64,000 nucleotides of DNA from NCBI GenBank assembly GCA_021464245.1, contig JADCRB010000001.1, positions 2,772,829-2,836,828 on the forward strand, written 5' to 3'. The translations under genes were made by a program, and so were the position numbers. Below, one piece after another: positions 22,876-35,222 of the stretch (position 1 is its first letter; each line of letters begins with the position of its first letter). The DNA is from Carallia brachiata (Eukaryota > Streptophyta > Magnoliopsida > Malpighiales > Rhizophoraceae). A model generated the notes under the pieces. It saw only the letters and a program-made list of their open reading frames with translations, did no database searches and was not told where the DNA came from.

Positions 22876-24090
22876 GTCATAAACCAAAAAATTATATTAA
22901 AAGTCTGACATAATTTTTAATTGGGAACACTATATATTATACTTATAGATTGAGAACAATAAATTTTAATTTTGCCTGATTTTATTTTTCCTATAATGCA
23001 GTCTTTTTCTCAAATAAATTTTAACCAAAGGTTTCCTATTATTAGAATCTATGTAATGTAAACTTTATTGAAATTTCTCTCGGGTGAACTATTTGCTTTT
23101 TCTTTGATGGTCATAAACTCATGAATGTAATCGATATTCTTCTATTATGACAAGATTTGTTTTTTTTACTCTAACTCGAGACCTTCAAATTGATTCACTT
23201 TGTGTACGAGTTCTCTGACGGGGTGGCTGGTTGCTCTTCCCTTGTTCATCAGTCATTATGTATTGATTTTTTTTTTTTTGAACACAGTCATTATCTATTG
23301 ATACGTACGTAGTCTAGTAGGAAGATATGAATTAAGTGGAAGATGTAAATGTGGTTGGTTGGGGACAGGCTTGAAAACTTTGGGAATGTTTGTGTTTTTC
23401 TTTGCTACCAAATTAAGTTTGTAATAAACAGATGAGACCAACGTGTGTCTGAGCTTAAAGCTTTGGTAAACGGTTTTTCTGTGTCTAAAACTTTGCTGAA
23501 TGAATACGTTGATGACAAGGGTTGGCAACCAACCCCAGATGCATAATTTCCTTTCCAACTTCTAATTTCTCCTTGCAGTTTCTTGTGTATATTAATCTCT
23601 GTGCTCCCTAGCTATATGACAAATAAGTCCCTCCATTGCTTCTTGAACTTCAACTTTTGCCCCACTCAATTAAGTTCCCTCGATCCGGTGTCAATCTCTT
23701 AATAGCATAATAATAATAATAATAAATATATATATATATATATATACCCTTTTCAGATCTCTAGTACTTCTCTTTTGCAAAAACATATGAAAATTTCATT
23801 ATTTCATGCACGATTTATACAAAATCATTGTTAGGTAAATTAGTAATGAAAGCAAAAAACCAAAACAAAAAAAAAATTGTTGACCATAAAGTCAACATTG
23901 GAGGGCGTAAATAGCAATAACAAGGAATGGGAAGGGCAAAACAAGTAATAAATAAAGTCACATACCATACATATAAGCAAAGTTTGCGCATGTTGGTGCC
24001 CATTTATATATGTATACATACAGACTCACTTTCCATGCTATACTTGGAAACGTGAAATATATAGGAAAAGGAAACAAAAACACAAAGAAG

Positions 24091-25026
24091 ATGAGCTGCT
24101 TTTGCGGCTGCCACAATCTTGTGAGGCTTGTTGCCATGATCTCCATCTTCTTCTTCTTCTTCTCCATAATTTTCCTCCAAACATCAGCAATGGCAGAAGA
24201 GGAAATATTTAGTAATCCATTAGATGGGTTTTCGAGCAGAGAGGAAATGGTGCAATTGGCTGGTTATGGTGAGGAGAAGCTATCAACCGTGCTAGTCGCT
24301 GGCACCGTGCTTTGTCAGGCTTGTTTGCATGTTCAACCTTATCTTCGCTCCTGGCCTATATCAGGTTCTTGATCATACATATATTTTTCTGTCGTTCTTT
24401 GGTTTGAATGGCAATAATCTTTTATATATGTTGTCAATAACCTCAATTAATCACACACATATATAAAACTATATAAAGTAAAATTATGCAGCTTCTTGTC
24501 TAGTTATGTTTTTCTTTCTCCTAAATTTGCTTGTTACATGTGGAAACCATATCAAGATCTGATATCTAACTGGAATATATATGAGCTAGCTCATTGGTTG
24601 ATCTAGGTGGAGGTGAGGGTGGGCATTGCCCACCCTCAATTTTAAAGTTATTTATAATTAATAGGTAGAACATTTAGAAACATTAGAACTTAGTCCAGTG
24701 GTAAACGCCTATGCCTACCCTCAAGTTTTTTGTCAGCCCCCCTTAAGAAATCCTAAGTTTAATTCCCACCTTCGCCTTCTTTTTGGTTTTTATTTTTGTT
24801 TTTATTTTTTTTTCTTTTGGCTTCTTAGCCTTCTTTTGTTTTTTGTTTTCCAGCTTTTTTTTTTCTTCGCTTTCTTTTTTTTTTTTTTGCTCTTCCCTTA
24901 TCCTTTTTTGGCTGTTTCTTCAATTTTTTTTTAAAAAAAAACACCAGTTTATTTCCCTTTTTTTTTTTTTCACTTCTTCACGTTTAAAAAAAAAAATCAG
25001 TTTCTTTCTCTCTCTGTCTCTATCTT

Positions 25027-25062
<36 letters not shown>

Positions 25063-27493
25063 TCTTTTTATAATTTCTTTGGCAATCTATTTACAATGTA
25101 TTTACTAAAATTATCTTCATTTATTTTTAAGATTATTTCAATAAATTTTTTTCATATTCATATTATCACTCTTTTTTAAAAAATATTTTAGCGAAACAAA
25201 TTATTTGTAATTATTGTTATTATAAAGGAAAAAATATGTATCTGTTTATAAATTGAATATAATTACATCAGTTATAATAGTTGTAATAAATATTTTTTTA
25301 TAACAAATATCATAATAAATCTATTACACATTCGTATGAAAGATAAATGAATAAATATTTAAATGATTACTTAGAATTATTTGATTATATAAAAAATAAA
25401 AAGTAAAATTTAAAATATTAGAATTCACATGATATAATTATAATGTTATTAATAATAATAATAAATTTAATTTTTGTTTTTTTCATATATATGTTTTTGT
25501 TATTGTATGTATGTAATATACAAACAAAATTTGCCTCTTCGAAATTTTTTTTCTGGATTGAGGTAGCTAGTTTCATTATTATCTGCTTTTGTTCGTTGCC
25601 TTTTTGTTTTGGTGAGATATCCAAGATTTATGAAAGTTAATTAGAGGATAAACTCATTCAAACATTGTTTAATTAATGACATCCTACGATCTAAACCCTG
25701 TTTTTCCAGCTTTTTATTAATTAGTACATCTCAATTTTTATAACTTGACATTCGTGCTTGTTACTATTAATCATTAATTACTCGGATTAATGGCTTTAAG
25801 TGATAGGAACCCTTTTTCTGCCAAACCTGTCGCCAAAATAAAAGCACTAGGACTACTAGAGGGCATGTCGTATAATTATGCCAAATTCCTCCAGCAACTG
25901 TTTTTCTACGTTTATTTTGTGCTATCTATGTAATTGTTCCTTGAAGCAATCACTTCGGGCTCTTTTCATTCAAGTTGGTTGGTGGCACACAAATTGAAGG
26001 GGTGCTCTTAGTTATTTATCGGTAAAATATTCTAATCAGCTACTGTTTCCATAGCCCATCAGAATAATGGCGAAACAAGAATTTAATTTCTCAACAACTT
26101 CAGCCTGATTCATGAACGCCGAAAAGGTCTTGGCAGCTGAGCTGCATCCCAAAGCGATTGTGATCTGATGATCAGTTTGTGAAGATTGCGAAAAAATATG
26201 AAAGAGATGGAAAAACCCCCATATCAACAGCAACATCTGACCATTAAATTCTATGCATTTCAAGATTTAATTTGACAATAAGAGAATTGTATCCGATTTA
26301 ATTATATGAAAAGGGGAAACATCTTCTTAGAGAAATAATAATTAGTATATTTATTCTTTGATTTTATTTTTTGGCTGAAAAGTTTGTTGATACGTCTATT
26401 AATTAACCGAAACGAATGTGATATGTTGAATTCATTGACAATTTAATTATTATATAACACTGAAATTGACCATGCACCTCTCTTTCACAGGATTCATATA
26501 TCAAGCGGAAGCATCCTTTTAGAGAAATAATTAGTATTTATTTCTTGAGTTTGTTTTGGCTGTAAAGAAAACCATTTGTTGGTACGTCGATTAAGAACTG
26601 AAATGAATGTGATATTTCAAATTTATTGACAAATCAATTTCTTATATAAACACTGAAATTGACCATGTTTACCTCTCTTTTATAGGATTCATTGTCGTTT
26701 AAGTCGGGATTGAATTGAAATATATATTTAATTTAAGTGTTTGTTATTTTTACTTACTCTTTTATTTATAAATATGTATACAAGTACAAAGACATGTTTA
26801 TAAATATTTTGTTTGCTAAATTCTTCAGTGTTCGTACCCTTTTGATAACCTCACTGTACCCTTTTGATAACCTCACTCATAGTACTGATCTCCCTTCCTT
26901 ATCCAACTAGACCAAAAAGAAAAAAAAAAAAAAAGCTCATTAAATAAAATAGAAATTATCCATAAAAAAACGAGAGGTGCCTAGTATTGCTTGTTACATA
27001 GGAGGCACAACAGAGACAATGATGCTAGTTTCTGAGAAAAAATATTGGACTAACTTTGGATAATTAATTCAAATCTGCCTGCAAATTAAGATTACATATA
27101 GCTTATGCTGGTTTCCATGATCATGTGACCTGTCTTGGGATTATTGCAGGTGCTTTGGTTTCTGTCTACTGTCACACAGGAAGGAAACGGAGCAGAGCTC
27201 CTTTGGCACAAGCTGTCACAGACGAATATGGAGATTTTCTTATTGATCTTCCTTCCCACCTCCATGCCACACCCAACTTAGACAGAAAATGTTCAGTGAA
27301 GGTTTTACGTACGCCTGAGAAATCGTCTTGCAGGCCGGCCTTCGGCAGGAAGAACAAGGCAATAGTGTTGTCATCAGTTGGGAATGGCATCCGGACTTAC
27401 ACAGCCGGGAAGATAGAGTTTCTGGATTTGACATCCAGACCTTTACAAGCATGCACCAAGACAACTAGCGATGATGAACAGAGTGCTTGGTAG
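24091..27493 (+). CDS. Pollen Ole e 1 allergen and extensin family protein, two exons
   Basis: Exon 1 is 24091-24364 and exon 2 is 27150-27493, giving 205 residues with a phase-1 GT-AG join (ISG|ALVSV). The first ATG of the transcript is probably at 24091, preceded by a TATA-like TTTATATATG at 24003. An earlier in-frame ATG at 24010 would lie too near that box. Residues 1-34 form a signal peptide with a long hydrophobic run (FFFFFSIIF) and a likely cut after SAMA. The Ole e 1 domain covers the rest: AGTVLCQACL, VYCHTG, a DEYGDFLIDLPSHLHA stretch, RKCSVKVL and VGNGIRTYTAGKIEF, with conserved cysteines for disulfides. Such proteins are secreted to the cell wall, and their biochemical role is unknown. 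The intron of 2785 bases is long and holds duplications and pyrimidine tracts. Confidence 0.93.
24620..24790 (+). repeat. SINE-like fragment in Ole e 1 intron
   Basis: A TAGTCCAGTGGTAAACGCCT stretch near 24692 resembles a pol III A box. CCTAAGTTTAATTCCCACC near 24752 resembles a degenerate B box, followed by a T-rich tail. A palindrome (GGGTGGGCATTGCCCACCC) precedes it near 24618. The evidence is partial and no target duplication was found. Confidence 0.35.
24780..25070. repeat. T-rich and TC microsatellite tract
   Basis: A long pyrimidine tract is made of T runs and (TC)n near 25010-25065. The open frames it creates are phenylalanine/serine/leucine runs and are not genes. Confidence 0.9.
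26309..26692. repeat. Two-copy tandem duplication of about 192 bp in Ole e 1 intron
   Basis: The motifs TTAGAGAAATAA, TTGGTACGTC-like, GAATGTGATAT, CACTGAAATTGACCATG and AGGATTCAT recur in the same order, offset by about 192 bases. The copies differ by many substitutions and small gaps, so the duplication is old. A separate 21-base tandem (CCCTTTTGATAACCTCACT twice) follows at about 26836-26878. Confidence 0.8.
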
Positions 27494-28014
27494 ATAGTCA
27501 GTTGATAAGATGATTGAGATGGAGTGCCAGGACTCACTCGCATGGATGGCGCATCAGTCACTGCATTGGGTTACAATGGTTCCATCTCAATCGCGGATTT
27601 GAAGCCAATAAGAAAAGGGAGTGGTGATTTTTACATCATACATGTATATACCGCACACATATACAGAAATATTGAGTGATTGTAATTGCATAGACCATTT
27701 ATAAAAAAAATCTATCATCCTGCAATGAGAAGCAAGATAGTGATGAAAGACGCAGAGTACATTAACTCTTCCAACAATAACAGCCACAGAGTTATAACAA
27801 TGAGCATCACAAAGCAGAGAAAAAGTAAAAAATGATTTTATTCGGACACTAATGCACATCAACATCCCAGAGCCCCCAAGCCATAAGTTATCGATAGATA
27901 ACTACTCTCGGATTTGACTTTATTCTGCCCAGATCCAAAATGATCAGACGAAAAACACAATAACAACACACAAGAGGCCACCGCAACTGGTCCATAGATA
28001 GTCAGGTTTTACCA

Positions 28015-28623
28015 CTATTTCTTCCCAGCTCCAGCAGCTATGTATTTTGCAACATCAGCACAGCAAGTTAGTTTATCTGCATTCTCGTCAGGTATTTCAA
28101 TGGAAAATTCCTGCTCAAGCGCCATAACAAGCTCTACCCTGTCCAAGCTGTCCAAGCTCAGATCTTTCTGGAAATCAGCTTTTTCAGTAACCTGTTAATC
28201 AGTTGAGTAATACCAATATAATTTGGCCACCTTTTGCCGAAACAAAGTACATGATTATTGAAACTGAAGTAGGAAAAGCTTCCTTTTTAACATATTTGAT
28301 AATCAAACAATTTTCTATCTAATGTATTAAGGGTGGCATGCCATTTAAAATCATTAGAAAGAGAGATCAGCGTAAAAAGTGGAGCAAAATAACAAATCAG
28401 GAAAGGAGAATGAATTAATTACCTTAGTGGCATCCTCAATCTTATCAAATTTCTTCACCACTCCTATCACCCGGTCTACGATTTGATCATGGCCAGCAAC
28501 TGCTGATGCACAGATCAGCCGATTCAGTTGTTTGAACACATTCCCCCTCTGAGTGAATAAAGGTTGTTCAGTAGAGTTCTTCAGCCTGAAATGGCTCAAG
28601 ATGGCGCTTCGTAGGCTTGGCAT
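28015..28623 (-). CDS. Mitochondrial acyl carrier protein
   Basis: Coding exons are 28623-28423 and 28191-28015, giving 125 residues. A further leader intron runs from about 29713 to 28635 (CTAAAG|GTAAATCC to TTTTCAG), and the transcript starts near 29830. Residues 1-40 are basic and hydroxylated, as expected for a mitochondrial presequence. The carrier domain has DLSLDSLDRVELVMALEQEF, in which the serine of DSL receives 4'-phosphopantetheine. ACP carries growing acyl chains in mitochondrial fatty acid synthesis, feeds lipoic acid synthesis, and also sits in respiratory complex I. Length and motif spacing are normal. Choice among mtACP paralogues is not possible from sequence alone. Confidence 0.95.
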
Positions 28624-29839
28624 GATAGGATGAGCTGAAAATCAAAAAGGTTTCAGTTCAGGAAGCTGAAATCATCTCACATAAGAGAGATAACAGGTCT
28701 AAATTCGTAATCTTGACAGTTCCCAAATATGCAAGGATTTCAGAATTCAAATTTCAAACAAGGAAAAAGCCTCAATGGAAAAATCCCAACAATGTCTAAT
28801 ACATAAACAAGTCATGAGTCCTGCAGGTTCATGGCAGCACAAAGAAATGATATACAATTGGAAACGGCTGCAAAAAATCCATTGTTAAGAGCTTTGAGGT
28901 CCGATGTCATTGCCAATGAGTCTCAAATTCAGGGTAGTCAAGTTACGATCAAACACGTTCATTATTGTTTTTTTTCAAAGCAATCAATCAATACAGCAGA
29001 GATAGGCAAACATAGAAAGAATGTTTAGGCAACAAGGAGAAACGCAAGTTTAACAAATCCAAATAGAAGCTTGGCAGTACACCAGAAAAATTCAGATTAA
29101 TCCGCAAAACGAAATCGGTTCACACAACATAACAAAATTAAAGGAAATGCAGAGGATTTAAAATTCAACTTAAAACCTCTGCGGCAAATCCATTGCGGAA
29201 GGAAGAGGGATCTAAAAACCAGTAAATACTAGCAGTAAACATATTAGTTTTAACTGCAAAAAAAAGCCCCCTAATATCAACTACTAGATCATTGTGCCCC
29301 CTAACATTAATCTTTTTGCAACAAAAGACAAAGATGAAGGTGGCACCTTATGACACCACTCAATCCACACCCTTACCCTCCGCAAAAATGAAATCACAAC
29401 AATCTTCATGAAATATTCGCAACTCCAAACAATATCTAGGACTGGCATATTATCAACCACGCATAGAACAATCGAATAAAGCCTTTATAATTGCGGAGAT
29501 TGGCGAAAACAAACTTTATAATAACAAAACCAATAAGAAATCAAGCAAACAAAGGAAACCCTTTAACAAAGATCAAAACTTGTTGAGATTGCTAGGCTTT
29601 TCAGCCCCTGCAATGGGCTTTCTGAGTCTATGCAATACACCCAAGAGATTGTTAAATCTTCAAAAATTCATCAAAGTGATGCCATTAAGAAAGAGAGAGA
29701 TAAAAGGATTTACCTTTAGACTGAGTAAGTGTTATCCAAGCAAAAGCACCAGAGAGACTGAGAGGGTGAAGAAGCTGGACTTGATCACAAACAAGAAGAT
29801 AAGATGACGCAGACAGCTTGCGAGGAAGAGTCCGTTTAA

Positions 29840-31560
29840 AAAGGCCGAAAAAAAAAAAAAAAAAAAAAACAACTTTTTGGTTTTTGCTGGTCGGGCCACT
29901 CAAAAAATTTTAGTTAAAAAAACTGGAATACGAAAGAAGCAAATAAGTAAGTTCGTCAAATGTCAAAAAAAAAATTGAACTGGTATTTCTTTTTATTAGA
30001 GATTATAATAAGAAATTAAGTTAATTTAATTTATTTTCATATATTTATCGGCAATAAATTTAATTGAGTGAGAATTATGATGTATTTGTATTGATAGAAA
30101 ACGAATAAAAAAATAAATAAAAAATAATATAATAATGATAATATTATAATTTATAAAAAATAATGATTAAAAAATTATAAAAAAATAAATAATAATTTAT
30201 AAAAAAATAAAAGTTAATTATTTAAATTAAAAAATAAATAAAATATAAACAAAAAATAATTTCCTTTTTATTTCATTTCCTTTTCCTTTCTTTCTTTGCA
30301 GCCAAACAAAGAGTCAAGTTTTAACCCTAGCCATGTTTTTCGTACGGCGGCAAAAAAAAAAAAAAAAAAAAGGAAAAAACGCTAGTTTTTGGACAGACAA
30401 GGTCACAACCTAGTTGTGAAAAGCGGACCGGACCGATTGGTTCGATCGGTTGAATCGGTGACCGGCCGGTGGTCCGATCCGGTTCAAGGTAAAAATTAAA
30501 TAAAATTCGGACCAGTCAGAACCGGTCAAGAACAGATCAAAACCGGTAAAAATCAACCAAAACCGGACCGGTCCAACCGGTTTGAGTGAAATATGAAAAT
30601 TTAAAAATTTTAATTTGATCCCAAAATTTTTTTAAATTATAATTTGAGCTCTAAGTTTATTAAAATTTTCAATTTAGTCCTAAACTTATCAAAATTTTTA
30701 ATTTAATCCTTAAAATTAAAAAAATTAATATCTAATCAATATATTATATATATATATATATATATAATTTAAATTATTTTTATACATATATATATTATTA
30801 AATACCGGTTCAACCGGTTGAACCTTGATCCATTAATATTTTCGATTCGATATCTGATCCGGTTCTGACAACCTTAGGTCACAAGATGTCTTCAAATGAC
30901 AGTGCGTGCACGTTAGTTTAACTACCGTAGTCGGGCTGTAACTGTAAACCACTTTAGACAACTTCTAAAAACCAGAAGATTGTTGCCTTTCTAGTGGAAA
31001 AAAAAAACAAATTTTTTTTGGTGCCTTAGTTTTCAATTTTTTTAGAACATACACATTTTTTTTTTGGAAAAAATCAAAATTAATTATTCTTGCGCTGTCT
31101 ACCATTGTTAATTGCTACTTGTTAGAGTGCTAAACATTAACAGGCAAAAGCCTTAATTGATGATCATTATTAACTTTATCAATTAATATCAATATTTTGT
31201 ATTAATGAATAAAAAAATATTTTCAATTGAATTTGTCTTATTTGACTTGTTTAATATTATTCTCCTGTCAATTTATAATAAAAAAATATTTAGTGAGTAT
31301 AATACACATATTTTTATTATTACATATTATTAATTGTTTTTATTAAATGTTTGACAAAATTAATCTTTTTTACCATTGCTAATTATCCTTGAAAATTCTA
31401 CACGCCATTAGCGGCATTTTTCATGCAATGAAACAATAAATTTAATACGTGTTAAAAATAATTGAAAAACCAACTTACCTTTTTTGTAAAAAAAAATTGA
31501 GAAGAATTTTTCAAATGATGACGTGACCACCATCCCTTTTTTTTTTTTTTTTTTTTTTGA
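29840..31560. other. AT-rich spacer with one MITE
   Basis: The spacer lies between the divergent ACP and SnRK1 beta genes. It contains poly-A runs and the MITE at 30409-30875. Nothing else is recognisable. Confidence 0.6.
30409..30875. mobile_element. MULE-like MITE with CCGGTT termini, copy 2
   Basis: A perfect 9-base duplication AGGTCACAA flanks it (30400-30408 and 30876-30884). The body matches the element at 6911-7387 from GCGGACCGG through the shared GGCCGGTGGTCCG and AAATACCGGTTC motifs to TCCGGTTCTGACAACCTT. The left end is more diverged. No coding sequence is present. Confidence 0.9.
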
Positions 31561-31630
31561 GATTTCCCAAAATGCTTAAATCTTACCACCATCTTGTTAC
31601 TCTCCCTGCATTTCTCATTCAATTGGCCCA

Positions 31631-31657
31631 CCACCACCACCACCACCACCACCACCA
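31631..31657. repeat. CAC trinucleotide microsatellite
   Basis: A run of about nine CAC units lies in the presumed leader or promoter of the SnRK1 beta gene. The histidine-rich and threonine-rich frames it makes are not genes. Confidence 0.9.
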
Positions 31658-32061
31658 ACTCCACCACACCATCCTATTCCCACACTTCTTTCCAGTTTTC
31701 AATTCCCATCTTCCCATCCCATTGGAAGGAATTTCCTTTCTTCCACTCCCCTTTAGTGTTATTTTCAATTTATATTATATCTTTTTTTTTTTTTTCAATT
31801 GTTTGATTTAATTGTAGATGACCCATTTCAAGTTTCTGCCCAAAGTTTCAAACTTTGGCATCTACAAGCCGAATTTCTTTTTGTGTGGATGTTAATTAAT
31901 AATAGTAGATGGGTAGGTTTAGGTAAATGTAATCAGGTTTATGGGAAGTCAAATCAATAAGAATCAATTTATGGATACTGTGAAAGTTAGTGGAGGATTT
32001 GATTGACAGATATTTGGTTTTAAAACTGATCACAAGCAATAGAATATAATGGGAAATGTGA

Positions 32062-34441
32062 ATGGTAAAGGAGAAGAAAGATGGGTCTGATAGCCCATCA
32101 GGTGAGAATGGTGGAGGAGAAGGAGGAGGAGAAGGAAGAGGCAGTAAGAGCAATGTGGGTATGGTTGAATATGGTGGGGCCCATGGTAGCTGCCCTGCGC
32201 CGCCGCCTCCTGAGGTGATGGGTCAATCGCCTCCTCATAGCCCAAGAGCCACTCATTCACCTCTAATGTTTACTCCTCAGGTCTATCCTTTTTTTTTTTT
32301 TTTTTTTTTTTACTTTTTTCCTTTTCTTCTTCCTTTTCCAAAATTGTGCCTTTGGAAATTTTTGTAATTTGGGTCGTTGGATTTGGATCCTGATTGATTG
32401 TATGCACGAATCAGTCTTTCACAATTTGTTTGCAATTAAGATTGTGTTGATTTTTTTGAAGAATCTGATAGGTTTTTTAGGATTTTAGGAGATGAGAATG
32501 GACTGCCATTATTGTTTCATGGTCACCCGTCCTCCTTCTGATTTTAAAAAGTGAATTAATTTTTAGAATTTTTTTTGTCTTTTAAAAAGCCTTTAATTTG
32601 AAAAGAAAAAAAATTGTTTCTTGAATGCAGAAATGAAATGTTTGCTCGCATTGCATTTGGTAATATTGGTGTGTGTTCTTTAGATCGTATAATTCCATGT
32701 AACTAGTAACTACTTTCGATATTGAACTGGTGACCGAGCATGATCTGCAGTTAGAAAAGTGGAGTTATTAGCTCTTGCTTTTACATTGGAGGAATCAGTT
32801 GAAGGTGCTAAGTTCAACAAGATCAAAGATTATAAGAAAAACCTTTGTATTCATGGTGAAATTCAATGTGCTTAAGCATTATTTTCATTTTGTTATGTTA
32901 TTTTCTTATGGTATGATCACTTCGTGATGCATTAGTTCTCTCTTTACTGGGCATGCTTCCCTTGTGTTTATTGTGACGTGTATCCCCCGACCTACAAGGT
33001 TTCAATTTGAATTTTTGGTTATCTTTCCTTTGCAGGTTCCAGTTATTCCATTACAAAGGCCTGGTGAGATTCAAATTCCAAGCACTTTTTGGATGCGAAC
33101 CGCCGAAGGCCATGAGGAAATGTGGAATGAGCAAGGAATTCCAACAATTATTACATGGAACTACGGTGGCAAGGAGGTAGCTGTGGAGGGATCATGGGAT
33201 AACTGGAAGACAAGGTTTCTACTATTTATATCTTCTGTAACTTACTGTCTTTAGAGACTGCATTCTGAATATCTAACACATATCTGGTATACTTTGGGAT
33301 CAGAGTTCCTTTGCAGAGAGCTGGTAAAGACTACACTATAATGAAAGTGTTGCCATCAGGCGTATATCAATACCGGTTTATTGTCGACGGGCAGTGGAGG
33401 TATGCTTCTGATTTGCCCTGGGCACAAGATGATGTTGGCAATGCTTACAACATTTTGGATTTGCAGGTAAATTTTACGTCCTCTTTGAGCCCACATGGGC
33501 AAAATTCTCAAGATCATCCTGTTAGTTTGGAATTGAATCTTGAATCTTCCCATATATTGCAGAATTAGGCCCTGTGACAAAATGAATCATCTGAATCTAT
33601 TCTTGAAATTATGATTGCTCAAATCTATAATGAGGTTTAATTTATCTGCTGTGCTGTTATGTAAATTCTACTCCATCTTGCCCTTCTCTGCACTAAAAAT
33701 GTAGCGATTGGATGCATAATTTTCTGTTAGAACTCTAGAATAATTCTTGGTAACAAATCCTTGAGGCCCAATTCACTAATTTTTGGTGGCGTTGCTCAAC
33801 ATATGCACTTGTAATGATGCCCAACACCAAATCTTGTAGAGGACAATTAAATTATGTCTTGTTGATTTCCTGTCATTACCTCTGCAAAGAGAGTTAGCTA
33901 CTTGTTATAATTTTGAGTACGTGAAATACTTTCGTATATTTGACCCAATAAAATGCTTATAAGCATGCATGTATTCCTCCATGGGTTTGCTCAATTACAT
34001 GTATTTCTTTTTCTCTTTTAAGTTTTCCTTTTTTGGTGTAATGCCATCATCTGGAATGACCCTGGGTTATGGTGATTTTCTAATAGGAAAAATTCCATGT
34101 TGATGTTTGTGCAGGACTATGTTCCGGAAGACCTGGAAAGCATATCTAGTTTTGAACCTCCTCAGTCCCCTGATTCAAGTTACACTAATGCACAACTGGG
34201 AAATGAAGATTTTGCGAAGGAGCCACCGTTGGTTCCTCCGCACTTACAAATGACTTTGCTCAATATGCCCTCATCGCACATGGAGATTCTGCCTCCATTG
34301 CCAAGACCTCAACACGTAGTTCTTAATCATTTGTATATGCAAAAGGGAAAAAGTGGCCCTGCTGTGGTGGCACTTGGTTCAACACATAGATTTTTAGCCA
34401 AGTACGTAACAGTGGTGCTCTACAAGTCCTTGCAAAGGTAG
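32062..34441 (+). CDS. SnRK1 beta subunit (AKIN beta1/beta2 type), N-terminal frame disrupted
   Basis: Exons are 32062-32280, 33036-33214, 33304-33466 and 34115-34441, giving 295 residues in phase. Beta subunits hold the SnRK1 energy-sensing kinase together and set its location. Residues about 107-187 form the glycogen-binding-like CBM48 domain ([32 protein letters not shown]). Residues about 205-295 form the C-terminal interaction domain ([47 protein letters not shown]). A better start for the family lies at 32049 ([10 protein letters not shown]), an N-myristoylation signal. It runs to a stop after 13 codons because of one extra A in GAAGAAAGATG near 32076. The frame used here starts at the next ATG ([14 protein letters not shown]) and would lack the lipid anchor. 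The 3' end converges with GEX2. Confidence 0.9.
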
Positions 34442-35222
34442 TAATTTACCTAAATGTAGTCAGTATAACTACTAAAAGGTAACAGTTTGACAGTGGCTGT
34501 AGTGAGCTCATTTAGCTGTTTTATTAGGAACTTTATACATTTGTATTTCACTCGATGCAATTGCATTGCTTGTTGGAACAGATTTAGCAAATTGTCTGCT
34601 TCTTTGCATCCAAATGTGTAGTTCATCTATAAAGAACACTGATCAGCTGAAGCTTCCCATATTGCAAGGCTCTAAGCGGTAGCCTATATACTTCCTTTTG
34701 AAATTATATGCAGTTAAAAGAGCTAATATTCTCCCACATGGACGCTTTTGATGCAAGAAAAATGTCTTTATGCTGTATTCCGAAGGGATTGATTGGATTG
34801 CCGAATTCCATAGAATTGCCTTGGGCTTAGAAAACAATTCCTTTCAACTGTTTGTTTGACCTAACAAAAGCAGCCCTTTGCAATTTTTTGCTGATATATT
34901 TTCCGCTTCTTTGATGCCGGATGACTCAGTTAACAGCAGTCAGTAATCCGGGGAAGCTCCTGAGAATCTTTTTTATGTGTTTTTACATGCCCTATTCTAT
35001 CTGAGTTAAATGAAATTATGCAAAATTTGGTTGCATGTATATCATTCGCTGTCAAGTCTCACGATTGGAAAATGCTTCTCATCTCTAAAGCATCTATTGA
35101 AGGCGTCAATATGTACATGATATAAAGTACCTGGAAAGCACAAACAAGACGGAAAAAAAAAAACTCTAATTTCTGTCTGCAAGATATGTTTTACGGTAGA
35201 TCAAACTGTTTGACTTTGCTTG
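34442..35222. other. Convergent 3' spacer between SnRK1 beta and GEX2
   Basis: This spacer holds the 3' ends of the two genes. I see no further exon and no repeat. Confidence 0.5.

Larger units (their letters stand above)
19560..24000. other. AT-rich spacer with MITE and SINE, no gene
   Basis: About 4.4 kb separates NF-YB and the Ole e 1 gene. It contains the MITE at 20791-21092 and the SINE at 22633-22841. A microsatellite (TAA then TA) lies near 23708-23746. Open frames here are short and lack family features. Confidence 0.6.

Noticed and set aside
24698..25073. Phenylalanine and serine-rich frames
   Set aside because: They are products of a pyrimidine microsatellite inside an intron.
31557..31811. 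Histidine-run and threonine-run frames
   Set aside because: They are made by the CAC microsatellite. No domain or splice support was seen.
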